DNA of 64,000 bases from Typha latifolia. Taxonomy: Eukaryota; Streptophyta; Magnoliopsida; Poales; Typhaceae. Numbering within the stretch: position 1 is the stretch's first letter; every line of letters begins with the position of its first letter. The translations under genes and the position numbers were made by a program. The stretch spans positions 11,731,001 to 11,795,000 of the forward strand of contig CM034099.1 of assembly GCA_019914945.1 (NCBI GenBank). Reading direction: 5' to 3'. The notes under the pieces are model-generated. The model did not search any database, was not told the DNA's origin, and worked only from the letters and a program-made list of their open reading frames with translations. Below, one piece after another: positions 35,690 to 47,916 of the stretch.

Positions 35690-37194
35690 AGCGGCGGATG
35701 CATTATCGCGCCGAGCTTACAGCCTATTCTTCTCCTACCTTTCCCTTCCTTGACAAGCTGAGGTATGCATATACATCTGACCCAGATGTTTTGAGATTAT
35801 TGCAGGAGGTGTTGGATGATCAAGAGCGCTATCCAATGTTGGAGAATCGAGGCTTGCTGCTGGACCGCGGATGTATTCGGGTGCCCGCAAATGAAAGATT
35901 GCGGCAGAAATTGTTGGAGCACTTCCACTAAACTCTAGAGGCTGGTCATGAGGGTGTATTGAGGACTTATAGGAGGATATCTCAGAGTTGCACGTGGCCA
36001 AGATTAAGGCGGGATGTGAGGAGTTTTGTTCGTGCTTGTGAAGTCTGTCAAAGGGCTAAGACAACCACATTAAAACCGACCGGATTACTATAGCCTTTAC
36101 CTATACCAGACTGTATTTGAGAAGACATTTCTATGGATTTCATAGAGGGTCTTTCGTTGGTACGTGGTTATTTTGTTATCTTTGTGGTGGTTGACATATT
36201 GAGCAAGTATGCATACTTTTTGGCATTGCCACATCCGTTTTCAACCAAGTCGTTGGCTGAAATTTTTGTTAAAGATGTTGCTCGTTTACATTACATGCCA
36301 TACATGATTATCTCAGATCGTGATCATGTATTTATGAGAAACTTTTGGACGGAGTTTTTCAGATTGTAGGGGACTCGATTGACTTCAGTTTAGCCTACCA
36401 TCCACAGATAGACGGCCAAACCGAGGTGGTCAATCGAGGCATTGAGCAATACTTGAGGTGCTTTGTTGGAGAGATGCTGAGACGATGGTTGGAGTTCTCA
36501 CCATAGGCGGAGTGGTCTTATAACACCGCCCACCATAGCAGCATTGGCATGACTCCGTTTGAGGTGGTGTATAGACACACGGCTCTGACGTTACGCGCTT
36601 TTGATCCAATGGCATCGACAGATCGGACGGAGGTGGACTTAGCGTTGATGGATAGAGACGTCACATTGAGGAGATTGCGTGCTCATCTTAAACTTGCTCA
36701 AAATCGCATGAAGCAAGTTTATGATCGTAGCCATAGGGAGTAGGAGTTCGACATTGGTAGTTGGGTGTTTATGAGGGTACAACTGTATCGACAGGTGACC
36801 TTATGTCCAATGCATAACTAAAAGTTAGATCATCGCTACTTTGGTCTGTTTCGGGTGTTGGAGCGTATTGGTCTGGTTGCATATCGTTTGGAGCTGCCGG
36901 AGGGGTCGAGAGTGCATCCTGTCTTCCATGTTTCATTGCTGAGGGAATAGATTGGAGATCATGAGATCGTTGGACCAGCTCTACCAGAGCCATTGGAGGA
37001 GACAGAGATCGTTGAGCCAGTTCGTGTACTTGCTAGACATCGACGACGACATGGTACCAGATTGGAGATGGAGATTCTAGTTGAGTGGCTTGGTAAGCCA
37101 TCCGATGAGGCGACATGGGAGTTGGAGACTGATATTTGGGAGCGTTTCCCCCGACTTTTTACCTTAAGGGCAAGGTGGGGGAAGCGTGATGGGC
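35690..37194 (+). pseudogene. Ty3/gypsy integrase with chromodomain
   Basis: Zinc region LLEHFH...H to CEVCQRAK (35912-36060); catalytic segments SMDFIEGLSLV (first Asp, about 36130), IISDRDHVF (second Asp, about 36307) and DGQTEVVNRG (Glu, about 36411-36440). Then SSIGMTPFEVVY, RMKQVYDRSHRE, a GPY/F-like YFGLFRVLERIGLVAY (36838-36885), and the chromodomain ILVEWLGKPSDEATWELE (37074-37130). The LTR starts directly after the stop region. Stops interrupt near 35931, 36090, 36369, 36505, 36740 and 36950. Confidence 0.88.
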
Positions 37195-37747
37195 TGATAC
37201 ACTTAGTTAGGATCTTTTCTTATTGCATTAGTGTTTATTTTCATTAAAATTAAATTCCTGTAGGTCACGCTCGAACGTGAAGTTCGAACGTAGGAAGGGT
37301 CACGTTCGAACACCCTTGTGAACGCGTGCATCAGGTTCGCAAATACAGAGAATGCATATTGTACGTTCGAACGCGGTCGGGCGAGTTCGAACGCCCGCAT
37401 TTACACATACAGAGAACGTCTTTTAATGCGTTCGAACGCGATCGATGGGAATCCTCTAGAATTAGGGTTACATATTATTTTAGGACTTATTGGCTAGCCT
37501 CTATAGATATGTGGATAGTAGCTAACTTCATTATGCTATTGGAATATTGATTTCTTGTATCTTTATTCTCTATCTACCATAATCTCCCTCCTTCCTCTTC
37601 ACCATCCTTCCACCTTTACCATTGGCAAGGTTTCTCCTAACTTCTAATCTCCCTCGATTGTCAAGCCACCCCTCTTCTTTGGGATCTCGACCACTTCAGT
37701 TCCTTCATCTATATCCCTTAATCACATCCACCATCTATCTTCATCTC
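37195..37747 (+). repeat. Truncated Ty3/gypsy LTR
   Basis: Starts TGATACACTTAGTTAGG and matches other LTRs for 553 bp, with a TTCGAA cluster at 37268-37445 and TATA near 37498. It then joins integrase sequence at about 37747 without the rest of the LTR, gag, PR or RT. Confidence 0.82.
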
Positions 37748-39239
37748 AATGCACTATCGCGCCAACACGGTAACGCTGAGCTTGCAGCCTATTCTTCTCC
37801 TACCTTTCCCTTCCTTGACGAGCTAAGGTATGCATGTACATTTGACCCAAATGTTTTAAGATTGTTGCAGGAGGTGATGGATGATTCGGAGTGCCATCCA
37901 GAGATGAAGAATCGAGGCGGTTTGTTGTTAGACCGCGGATGCTTTAGAGTGCCTACAAATGATGGATTGCGGCAGAAATTATTGAAGCACTTCTACCAAA
38001 CTCCAAAGGCTGATCATGAAGGTGATTTCAGAGTTGCACGTGGCCAGGATTGAGACGGGATGTGAGGAGATTTGTTCGTGCTTGCGAAGTCTATTAAAGG
38101 GCTAAGACAACCACATTGAAACTCGCCAGATTACTTCAGCCTTTACCTATATCGGACCATGTTTGGGAAGACATTTCTATGGATTTCATAGAAGGTCTTC
38201 CGCTGCTATGTGGTTATTTCGTTATCTTTGTGGTGGTTGACAGATTGAGCAAGTATGCACACTTTTCGGCATTGTCACATCCGTTTTCAGCCAAGTCGGT
38301 GGCTGAAATTTTTGTTAGAGATGTTGCTCGGTTACATGGCATGCCACGCACGATTATCTCCGATCGTGATCGTGTATTTGTGAGTGAGTTTTGGACTGAG
38401 TTTTCAGATTATAGGGGACTCGATTGAACTTCAGTTCGGTCTACCATCCCTAGACAAACAGCCAAACCGAGGTGGTCAATCGAGACATTGAGCAGTACTT
38501 AAGGTGATTTGTTGGAGAGATGCTGAGACGATGGTTGGAGTTCTTACCGTGGGTGGAGTGGTCATACAACACTGCCTACCATAGCAGCACTGACATGACT
38601 CCATTTGAGGTGGTGTATGGACGCACGGCTCCGACATTATATGCTTGTGATTCAGTGGCATCTGCAGATCGTACGGAGGTGGACTTAGCTTTGATGGATA
38701 GAGACGCCACATTGAGGAGGTTGCGTGACCATCTTAAACTTGCTCAGAACCGCATGAAGCAAGTTTATGATCGTAGCCATCGGGAGCAGGAGTTCGACAT
38801 CGGTAGTTGGGTGTTCGTGAGAGTACAACCGTATCGACAGGTGACCTTGCGTCCGATGTGTAACCAAAAGTTATCACATCGCTACTTTGGTCCATTTTGG
38901 GTGTTAGAGCGTATCAATCTGATTGCATATCATTTGGAGCTACCGGAGGAGTTGAGAGTGCATCATGTCTTCCATGTTTCATTGTTGAGGGAGCAGATTG
39001 GAGATCATGAGGTCGTTGGATCTGTTCTACCGGAGCCATTAGAGGAGACAAAGATCATAGAGCTAATTCGTGTAATTACTAGGCGCTGACAACGACATGG
39101 TACCAGATTGAAGATGGAGATTCTAGTTGAGTGGCTTAGCAAGCCATCCAATGAGACGACATGGGAGTTGGAGACGGATATCTTAGAGTGTTTCCTCGAC
39201 TTTTCACCTTGAGGGCAAGGTAGGGGAAGCGTGGTGGGT
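37748..39239 (+). pseudogene. Second Ty3/gypsy integrase copy in tandem
   Basis: Repeats the integrase of 35690-37194: [19 protein letters not shown], then a damaged zinc region (about 37980-38110), SMDFIEGLPLL (38177), TIISDRDRVF (38352), NTAYHSSTDMTPFEVVYGRTAP (38569-38640), YFGPFWVLERINLIAYHLE (38883-38940) and a chromodomain tail (39110-39230). The 38520-39089 segment is open for 189 codons, so this copy is better kept than the first. Confidence 0.85.
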
Positions 39240-40071
39240 TGATACATTTAGTTAGGAACTTTTCTTACTACATTAGTTGTTTATTTTTATTAAAATAAAA
39301 TTCATGTAGGTCGCGTTCGAACGCCAGAGGGATCGTGTTCTAACGCCCTTACGAACGCCTGCATCAGGTTCGCAAATATAGAGAACGCATATTGTGCGTT
39401 CGAACGCAGTCGGGCGAGTTCGAACGCCTACATTGTGTTCGCACATATAGAGAACGTCTTTTGGTGATCGCGTTCGAACGTGATCGACGGGAATCCCCTA
39501 GAATTAGGGTTTCATATTGTTTTAGGACTTGTTGGCTAGCCTTTTTAAATATGTGAATGGCAGCCAACTTCATTATGCTATTGGAATATTAATTTCTTGC
39601 CTCCTATCTTCTCTCTAAGCTCTCTCCCTCCTCCCTCTTTACAATCCTTCCACCTCTATCATTGGCAAGGTTTCTCCTAACTTCTAATCTCCCTCGACTG
39701 TCGAGTCACTCCTCTTCTTTGGGATCTCGACCACTTTGTTCCCTTCGTCTACTTTCCTTAATCACATCCACCATCCACCTTCACCTACATACCCATTCAT
39801 AACCCTAACATCCACTCCACCCGTCACCACCACCATCACCTACGTTATTCTGTGTTTTCGTCCCTGCTACAATTCAAATCTGCGAAGGATGTAAATACAA
39901 AAGTTGTAGATCAGGAAGTTATGAATCTAACCCAATTAGTTTCGTAATTTTTTTGACTACCGGAAAATATCCGACGAATATTTTTCCACGGTTGCGCGGA
40001 CTGATTCCTGTAATATATTCAGATCTTGAAAGAATAGTTGCGTAGCTTATCTTTGGTTCCAAATCTTAACA
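39240..40071 (+). repeat. Ty3/gypsy LTR followed by a primer-site array
   Basis: 832 bp, TGATACATTTAGTTAGG...ATCTTAACA. It is both preceded by an integrase end (so a 3' LTR) and followed by primer binding sites (so a 5' LTR), as expected for a shared LTR in a tandem array made by unequal recombination. Confidence 0.85.
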
Positions 40072-40074
40072 AAT

Positions 40075-40150
40075 TGGTATCAGAGCCTATCAAGTGGTAT
40101 CAGAGACTAACAATTGCTATCAGAGCTTAACAAATTGGTATTATAGCTTA
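40075..40150 (+). repeat. Tandem primer-binding-site array (4 units of 20-21 bp)
   Basis: TGGTATCAGAGC at 40075, TGGTATCAGAGA at 40095, TGCTATCAGAGC at 40115 and TGGTATTATAGC at 40136, joined by CTATCAAG/TTAACAAAT-type spacers. Confidence 0.88.
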
Positions 40151-41390
40151 TTAGATATGTGTTCCATTATGCTTATTTGTGCGATAGAATATCATATCAC
40201 TCGCACATGTGCATGACTATAAATGGAGTGACTTCTATATCTCTATAGCACCCGACACCTCCCCAACCAATGTTAAGGGCAAGGGATAATATTATACTTA
40301 TATATATTAGGGCCCATGCTTGAGGTCTTAGTCTGTTGATCATAGATAATCAAGCAACCATTTCGCTAAGAGATAGGTGATTTACTGTTGATCAATGAGA
40401 GTCATACCCTTTAGGGTATTTAAGTTAGGTAGAGAAAATATAGGATGACGTAGACTTAGTAGTACCCAATGACATAGCGTGATGGAGTCCTTAAGCAATG
40501 ACTCATGAGTTTCTACATATTGGTGCAATGATGTAAAGCTGAGGCTCAGATGGTAGTATCGATGTGCGAGACTAGCTTATGTAATAGGCTTACGACTAAG
40601 GTCCTTAGTCTGCGATGGCACAATCGATCATGTTATTCGTCGACTGATGGGCTGACGAGTTATCGCTAGGGTCTACCCTCCCTTGAGAGTGTTTATGTTG
40701 TCGGGCGAGAGTGTTAATATGGTCTTCAAGGGTGAGTGTTGATGTGGCATACTCGCGCGGCTCTACCTGAGCTTGCGTTGAAGAATTAAAAGTCTAAAAG
40801 GATGTATATATATCCTATTGTATATTGTTGACATGGCTTATGGGCGGAGCTCAGTGTGAGCTCGAGGTTGAGGACATGATAGTCTAGATTGATGCATGTC
40901 ATATTATTAATTGTTAATGTATGTGTGCATTAGATGTGATCATGATGAGTATGTGATACTAATGCCTTGATTATAATCGTGAGGAGCATATTCACATTTA
41001 CCATATTGTTGCATCTTTACTTACCTTACTTTTATATTATAGAAGTAAAATCTTACTAGGCTTTATGCTCACCACCTTTGATGGAAATGTTTTTAGCTTG
41101 TGGAAGATCCGAGTTCGTGGAGAAATTGACGGGAATCCTTTTCATATTTTCTTTTAATTATTTCTTCCCATGTAAACTTAAGCTTGATGGCTTGTAGCTC
41201 CTACGTGTGCATTTTTGCTTCTATTTTCGGATATGTATTTTGGGGCTTGTTGTGGCCCTTGGTGTTATGGGCTTTTGTGGTTTGTATTATTTATGAAAAT
41301 ATAGGTTCTCTCTAGTTTATTGCATTGAAACATTGACTAACATGTCATGTGGGTTCCACCCACATAATGGGCACATGTATTTGGTGGCGA
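40151..41390. other. Non-coding, probably remnant of another gypsy element
   Basis: No open frame of note. It links the primer-site array to a gag scrap and may be LTR or leader of a different gypsy lineage. Ends are not visible. Confidence 0.35.
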
Positions 41391-41760
41391 GTGTTACACA
41401 AGGAGTGAGCTCTGGAAGTGTTAGTGGTGTTGGATCATCTCAACCTCAGCCAATTGTAAAGATCTGCTTCAATTGTGGTGTGGAGGGTCACATATCCTGA
41501 GAATGTCCTAGTCCTTGCATCGACTTGTTATGGACAAATTAGGCGTATCCGTTTGCGGTGCCTTTTACTCTAGGGAGAACACCCCCACTGTTTTGGAACA
41601 TCAAGAGTGACCAATGCAGCAAATCAAGGACGAGGAGCTTTGCAACCTAGTTCCTCTAGTAGAGGGGGAAGTAAAACTAATGCAAGAATCTTTGCCATAT
41701 CAATGCTGAAGGGGGAAAAAGCAACATGTAAATTTAATGTCTTTTCTTGCATTGCTATAT
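41391..41760 (+). pseudogene. gypsy gag zinc-knuckle remnant
   Basis: KICFNCGVEGHIS-stop-ECP at about 41457-41503 fits CX2CX4HX4C with one stop inside. Downstream GRGALQPSSSSRGGS and ARIFAISMLKG (near 41660-41715) look like the link from gag to protease in Tekay/Del-type chromoviruses. Confidence 0.6.
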
Positions 41761-41989
41761 GCTGACTTACAATAATAACCAAGCTGGTTCATTCTACATC
41801 ATTAGTATATTTTGTTTGGAATTAGAACTTTTAATAAATTGTCTTGAAATTGCTTGATTTTTGGGGGTTTCTTTCGCAAAAATTATCCTATTGTTAATTT
41901 TTTTTTTAAATTTCACCTTATTTAACCTCTTTCACTTAGTAACTTAGGTGTAATTTCGAGGATGAAAGTTTTCTTTTGTTGGGAGTAGT

Positions 41990-42735
41990 TGTAACATCCT
42001 TTTTTTTATTAAAAAATGCACGTTCTCGGCATGTGCGCTATAGTGCCATCTTCCTCCCCACCTCTATTCTAATAAGATTTGATCTGAAATCTTCGACGAG
42101 ATTTTGGATTTTGCTATCATATATAATCCCTAAAATTTATATATAAATATCTTCCTCTCTTCCTCCTCTCTTAGTTGCCGTCGATTGAAAAAAAATTTCT
42201 CTCTATATTTTTCTCTCCTTTTCCCTGTTTCGGTTTGAAGGAAAACGTTCGCCGCCAGTGAGCGATCAAACTCCTATGACCACTCCATCCCCTGCTCTGA
42301 TCAGTGAACTTAGCCTCCATGTATATAATTTGGTTTTTATCTAGTATAGAGGACTATAACATCAATTTTTTCTATTTCTTCTTTTCTGTCAAATTCACTG
42401 ACCAATGATTGTCGTCCAGCCTGGCTTTGACTCGAGAAGTTTCTCCTGGTGTTGCATTGCCCGTGGTACCTTTCATTGGCCAGCTCAACCTCTGATTGAG
42501 TCTAAGACATGTGGCTTTTTTCGTCGGCCTCGTGACTTGTCTGCAGCCACGATCGCCGTCGTTCATGCTTCTTCTTCGGCTAGAATCACTTCCCTCACCA
42601 CCCTATATCTAGTTAAAGTGTTTACATGCCGGATTCCCTTGTCTTTGGATGGATTGGATTAGTTTTTGGTTTAATAGAGTTTTTTTCTTTCCCTCTTTTT
42701 ATGGATCGTGCGTCCATTCCCGATCAAGCTCGGAT
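41990..42735 (+). repeat. Probable 3' LTR of a Tekay/Del-like element
   Basis: TGTAACATCC starts here, after TAATTTCGAGGATGAAAG, which resembles the end of pol in this lineage. The pol body between 41760 and 41940 is lost. The right end is where an inverted LTR begins. Confidence 0.55.
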
Positions 42736-43541
42736 GCAGGGAAATAGTCTGCTCAGTTAGAGGAGAATATTCTCAAGATATTCTCCCATAGTTAGAAAAG
42801 TACGAAACCAGTGGAGGTTGTTCCGTATCTTCCTGATCTATATTTTTGATGTTCATGCCCTTTGCAGATTATGACTACACCTAGGGAGAAAATAAGAAAT
42901 ATTGCGGTGAAGATGGAGATGACGGATGATGGTTATGATGGGTGATTAAGGTGGTGATAATAGTGATGGATTTGGTGGCACGTGGTGTTGAAGGGATAAG
43001 GATGACGGGGGAAAAAGTTGGCCGAGATCCCAAGGAGGAGGGTCAACAGTCGAGGGGGATTAGAGGTAATCGGCATTGGCACACGGCTAGGGCTTGAACA
43101 AGGAGGGAGAAGAGTTAGGGTAGAGGAAGAAGGGGAAAGAATTCAATATTCATTCATAATATCCACTTAGGTTGCCATCCACATCTTAAGAGGCTAATCT
43201 AACAAGCCAAACTAATGAGTAATAACCCTAGAAACATTGCATTCTTGCCGACCGCGTTCAAACATGCAATTCACGTTCATTATCGATGCGAACGTATGCA
43301 AGCGTTCACACACGTTTGTTCGAACAGGGACGAATGCGTTCAAACGCACAATTTGCGTTCTCTGTTAATGTGAACATATGCAGGCGTTTGCAAGGGACAT
43401 TCGAATGCGACCTCCCCGCGTTCAAACACGACATCCATAATGCAATGATTTTCTAAAGAAAACAACTAAAACAAAATAAAAAATAGATCCCATAGGTTGT
43501 ATCCATGTATCAGATGACTCGGTGTGGTTTGAATCACATCA
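42736..43541 (-). repeat. Inverted gypsy LTR, diverged subfamily
   Basis: The reverse complement starts at 43541 with TGATGTGATTCAAACCAC and follows the LTR at 24613 closely (ATGGATACAACCTATGGG, then CAAGCCCTAGCCGTGTGCC). TTCGAA-type words at 43250-43440 are mostly decayed to TTCAAA. Confidence 0.75.
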
Positions 43542-44464
43542 CCTCTATGAGAGCTCCATTTGGCCCAACTCGAGAGCATGGTGAGGGTGGGTTGTGGGCA
43601 GCCATAGCCCCCGTCCCTTTGCTTAGGCTATGGGCAAGCCCAAATATTTTTTTATAGTAATTTTTTATTATTTCATGAGGATTGAATAAATGATTTGCAC
43701 ATTATATGCATTTTAGCCCACGTATACATATCACCAAGTAGTTAGATCCCATTTCGGCAATACCCTTGTACTCACTTAGCCAGGGTTAGGAGTAGAGTGT
43801 ATATATATTATTTATACGTATATTGGTCTATGACTGAAATTGTTACTCCTAAGAGGATAATCAAGTTAACTGTACGCCAGGTCTGAGCAGATGTGTTTTC
43901 TATCGAGTATGGAGGTTGGACACTTGTTGATCTTAAAAATAATAATTGTGAGGTAGGGTTTATAGCTTTAGCAGTACCTGATGATATAGGGATAGAGCAT
44001 TCATTTTAAGCTAGGGGCTCGTGATTTCTTACATTGGGTGCGATTATGTGTGAGGATGGGCTTATGACTTAGATTATTAGTCTAGGGCCACAGATAACTA
44101 GTCATATGCAGTGTCACTGAGCGTCTTTTTTGATGATTGAGGCTCTAGGAGAGCTTGTGATGTTATTAATTGTTATGATATGGAGACTTAGGGAGAGCAT
44201 GCACTATTATGAATTACCATGAACTTGAGACTCAAGGAGAGTATGTTACTATGATTATGATTTTGTTTTATCGATGAACCCTCGTTATTAAATTTATGTT
44301 TAATAATATATTATCATTTAATAATATATTTAATTGGTCTCAACTCAAATCTGAAAATTATGGGTGATTGGTGTAGGGCAAGGCATAGAATATGATTTCG
44401 GTGACAGATTTGGGCGTGTGAGTAGACTAAATTAATAAAAAGAATGAGAGGAACCCACATCGAT
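43542..44464. other. No gene seen
   Basis: AT-rich sequence with no open frame and no repeat partner recognised in the window, apart from a general likeness in style to 40151-41390. Confidence 0.4.
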
Positions 44465-44797
44465 TAAAACAATAGGCTGCCTAGAGAATAACATCATACC
44501 CTGATTAAAACAATAGAAGGCACTAGCTATACTACCAATAGTCGAACCCATTTGCACGAGAGAAATAATACAAAAATTAGACAGTAACAATAGCCTCATA
44601 TAACAATCATCATAATCAAGTGGAATTAATTATCCCTTCTCTAATAAGGAGTGGCTCCAATAGTAACAAAAACTAATTTGTCCTCGTTAAATTTAACCTA
44701 ATTCAAAGCAACATGATCATATCCAAGAGAAATAGCAACTCATAAAGAGAACTTATGGAAAACATTCAAAAACATCTCTAAAGGACAGGACTCATGA
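44465..44797 (-). pseudogene. Duplicated fragment of host gene 2 (exon 2 with flanking introns)
   Basis: This matches 52835-53144 over about 310 bp, with point changes and small indels. It covers the start of intron 2, exon 2 and most of intron 1. The exon copy is at about 44500-44551. Its acceptor has changed from CAG to CAA and coding changes are present (for example the GSAVGGTASAFYGFN equivalent reads GSTIGSIASAFYCFN), so it is dead. Because intron sequence is included, the copy was made from DNA and not from spliced mRNA. It abuts an inverted gypsy LTR. A 14-base word GATTAAAACAATAG is repeated 40 bp apart at its left edge. Confidence 0.85.
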
Positions 44798-45324
44798 TGT
44801 GGCCAGGGAAGAAGATAGCGCATTGCCGAGCCGGACGCCGAGCCGGATTGGTGGAGGGAATTGTGTTGGCATAGAGAACGGTTGGAGAGAGAAGTCACGG
44901 GTGAGGGTAGTAGGGCTTAGTGATGGGCTTGGAATGGAGATGGTGGTTGTGGTGGGAAGTTTAATGGTGGTGTGGCGTCGGGCTGGGGAAGAAGAAGGGT
45001 GAGCGGCAATTGTGTGAGCTAAAGGGGGATTAGTGGGGTGACGTGATGGAAAGGAGTGTGGGTCTTAGTTGGTGGTCTCAATGGGGGCGCCGCCAGCTAA
45101 GAATAGGGCTTGGAGAGAGAAAGAGAGAGGGAGAGGGAGAGATTAGAGAAATTCTTCTTAATTCTTGGGATGCTCACCACACCTCATTTATAGTGGCTAC
45201 CTCATACTAGGTTACTTGCTATCCAGGCAACCCTAGACTAGACTCAACTTACTAGACCAACCCTGACTCGAGTTGACTTGACTTAGACTAACCCGACCAC
45301 CCAGCTCTGGGCTGGTTCACAACA
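44798..45324 (-). repeat. Probable LTR of a minus-strand gypsy element
   Basis: The reverse complement starts at 45324 with TGTTGTGAACCAG, right after the integrase end. It has a TATA box CTATAAATGAGG near 45188-45199, then a GA/CT-rich leader. It differs from the TGATA LTR family and has no TTCGAA cluster. The far end is set only by the host-gene fragment. Confidence 0.6.
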
Positions 45325-46360
45325 ATCCACTAAGCTTTTGCCACTTTGTCCACAAGGTGTGAAGTCAAGGAAGCGCTCGGCTATCTCGGACTCAAGCTCT
45401 CACGTAGCGTCATTGGAGTGTTAGCTCAACCACTCCACTAGAATCTCTATCTTTAGCCTCCCCTCTTTGCGTCGTCGCCTCCTAGCCAGAACTCTCATTG
45501 GCTCCACCGGGTTTGTCTCCTCCACCTGGTCGAGTATGTCCACATCCACAATTTGGTCTGTCCCAACTCAAGCCTTCAGGACTAAAACATTGAACACTAG
45601 ATGGATACGAGATCCCTTAGGCAATGACAATATGTATGCTATTAGTCTAAGTCACTCGAGCACTTGGAATGGCCCAAAGTACCAGTGCGCTAGTTTTTGG
45701 TAGCGCATTGGTCTTAGAATCACATGTTGATACAAATGAACACGCACAAACACCAGGTCACCAATCGCAAACACCTGCTCAGGATACGTGCGATCATAGA
45801 CCTGCGTCATGCAGTTCTGTGCCTCTGCTATGTGGGTCCTTAGCCTCCTTAGGATATCTCTATCCGTTAGCTCTAGGTCTGTCTTTGTTCGTGCTGTAGA
45901 GGCCACGGAGTCAAAGGTCCACAAGGTCAGTGGTGGCCTACCATACACTGCCTCGAATGGTGTCATCTGAATGCTAGTGTAAAAGGCAGTGTTGTAGGAC
46001 CACTCTGCCCAAGGCAAGTAATTGAGCCATCTCTTGGGCCTCTCTCCTACAAAGCATTGAAGATATTGCTCGATACCTTAGTTCACCACCTCGGTTTGGC
46101 CATCTATTTGTAGGTGGTAGGCCAACTCGAGGTCTAGCCGGGTCCCCTGTAGCGTGAAGTACTCCGTCCAAAAGTTACTAATGAAGACCCAATCTCGTCT
46201 TGATACTATGGAGTGTGGCCTACCATGGAGCTTGCCGACGTCGCATGCAAACACCTTCGCTACAGTCTTTGTCGAGAATGGGTGCGAAAGGGCTGAGAAG
46301 TGGGAATATTTGCTCAGCTTGTCTACCACCACAAATATGACAGAGTACCCCCACACTACT
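45325..46360 (-). pseudogene. Ty3/gypsy integrase and chromodomain remnant, minus strand
   Basis: Reading down: VIFVVVDKLSKYSHFSAL (46330), a second-Asp region, LQIDGQTEVVN (46110), MPWAEWSYNTAF (46017), QMTPFEAVYGRPPLTL, then RVHLYQHVILRPMRYQKL, YFGPFQVLE (45652) and a chromodomain tail to about 45370. Related to, but distinct from, the TGATA-LTR family. Confidence 0.82.
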
Positions 46361-46611
46361 AATAGAATAATTAAATATTAAGGATAATTATGTAACTTTG
46401 CAAAATACTTGACCAATTTGCCGAAAACTAGCTGGGTTGCATGGGTTACTAGTTTAACCGCCAGATTAGACAATTTCTATTAGATCTATTGCTTATCTAA
46501 TCTAATAATAAATTTTAATCGGTTTGGTGGTCGATTCATCGGTCCAACCATCCAGTTCGGTCCAGTTCTTATAACTATGGTTAAAATGGAGAGATTTTTT
46601 TTTCTAAATAT
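46361..46611. other. Short unassigned sequence
   Basis: No open frame. The segment around 46490-46580 (words such as CGGTTTGGTGG and CCAGTTCGGTCCAGTTC) resembles dispersed plant repeats, but its ends are not visible. Confidence 0.35.
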
Positions 46612-47361
46612 TGCTACATAGAAAATTATTTTCCAAAATATACTACTTAAGCTATTTCAGATTTTAGTTATCAAAATATTAATATACTAGAATATTATTC
46701 TTTGGAAAGGCATAATTTTGGAAACAAAAATCTATTTTGGACATATGATATGTTGTGAAGATGAAAGAAAAATGAATATAATAATTTTGATCATAATTCA
46801 ATCGAATCTCAGATGAGAAAGACATAAATAAAATTATAAACAAAAAAAATCTAGGATGTCTTAACTTTGCATTGAGTTATTTATTTTGGTCATAAAATAT
46901 ATAGTCGTGAAGATATGTGAAAATTTATAGTTGAAATCGTGTTGCATTTTCTAACAATATCGTGTATTTAGAATTACCAAAATAGGACGATAGCTACTCT
47001 AAATTTTACTTTTAAAATTTTTTATATAAGAATTTATAAATCACTCCCAAAGTGTTTTATATAATAAAAAAATAACTGTGTTGGTATATTGACAAATAAA
47101 TCTTCATTCGCGAGATCGATTTGTAAGTCGCTTTCTACCAGAGCGATTTATGAGTTGCTTTCTGAAAGGGCAATTTATTAATCGCTTTCCGTAAGAGCAT
47201 TTTATATATAAAGGAATGATTTTTCAGAAATAAAAAATGATTTTTATTAATCACTTAAGAGTCCATGTTTGAAATAACAATCCTGAATTAATAAAAGTTA
47301 TGGTAGTTTTGGAATAGTTTAAACAATGCTATATTTCAAAAAATATTGTTTCCTATAGCAG
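46612..47361. mobile_element. Inverted-repeat (MITE-like) element
   Basis: Ends are inverted repeats of about 32 bp: TGCTACATAGAAAATTATTT at 46612 against the reverse complement of 47330-47361, TGCTATAGGAAACAATATTT. It is about 750 bp with no coding capacity, and no clear target duplication is seen. Positions 47100-47210 hold degenerate copies of AGTCGCTTTCT / GAGCGATTTATGAG. A partial inverted copy lies at 51017-51303 in an intron of host gene 2. Confidence 0.65.
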
Positions 47362-47916
47362 TACTTTGAAAGACCAACTTAAATTGGATTTAGGTTTGAC
47401 CACTAGAACAAGTAGTTACTTGAAAGTTTAAATCTGCATAGAAAGAAAAATATAACCTTAATCAACAACAAAAAACAATGAATCTCATTAAAAGAGAATT
47501 TTTATTTGGGTAATAAAAAGCAATTAGCTGAAAAGTATAGAAGATTGTCATTGGACAGCCAAAATATTTTGAAGCTACGACCTGACTCAGGCGCACCCCT
47601 GTTTATCCAGCTAGGTGATACCAAATCATGTGGCATAATTTAATAGGAATCTGAGGGGAAAAGTATGTTTTGAAAAAATCTTGAGGGCAAAGTATTTAGT
47701 TCACTTTAAATAAAATAATAAACTTTTATTAAACAATAGAACTTTAGTGATTTACAGATGCATGCTCGGAAAACGCAAAGACATTCTGGAAGATATACAT
47801 ATGATGAACAAAGATGTTTGAAGTTCTCTGGATAAGGAAGATCAGGAAGCCAAGCCTAGCTTATGTTGAGTGCTTCATCAATGCTTTATAAATCAAAAGA
47901 CCACGGCACCCCAAAG
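47362..47916. other. 3' flank of host gene 2
   Basis: AT-rich, likely 3' UTR and terminator region of the minus-strand gene. No polyadenylation site can be fixed. Confidence 0.45.

Larger units (their letters stand above)
31602..37747 (+). mobile_element. Ty3/gypsy chromovirus, nearly full length, mutated; 3' LTR truncated
   Basis: 5' LTR 31602-32394, primer site, gag, protease, RT, RNase H, integrase with chromodomain, then a 3' LTR that starts at 37195 and breaks off at 37747 into another pol copy. It inserted into the minus-strand gypsy fragment at 31601. The order PR-RT-RH-INT and the C-terminal chromodomain mark it as a chromovirus. Multiple frame breaks make it non-functional. Confidence 0.9.

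Noticed and set aside
42405..42662. 85-codon plus-strand open frame
   Set aside because: Inside a probable gypsy LTR; no domain, and an overlapping minus-strand frame of similar length shows it is not informative.
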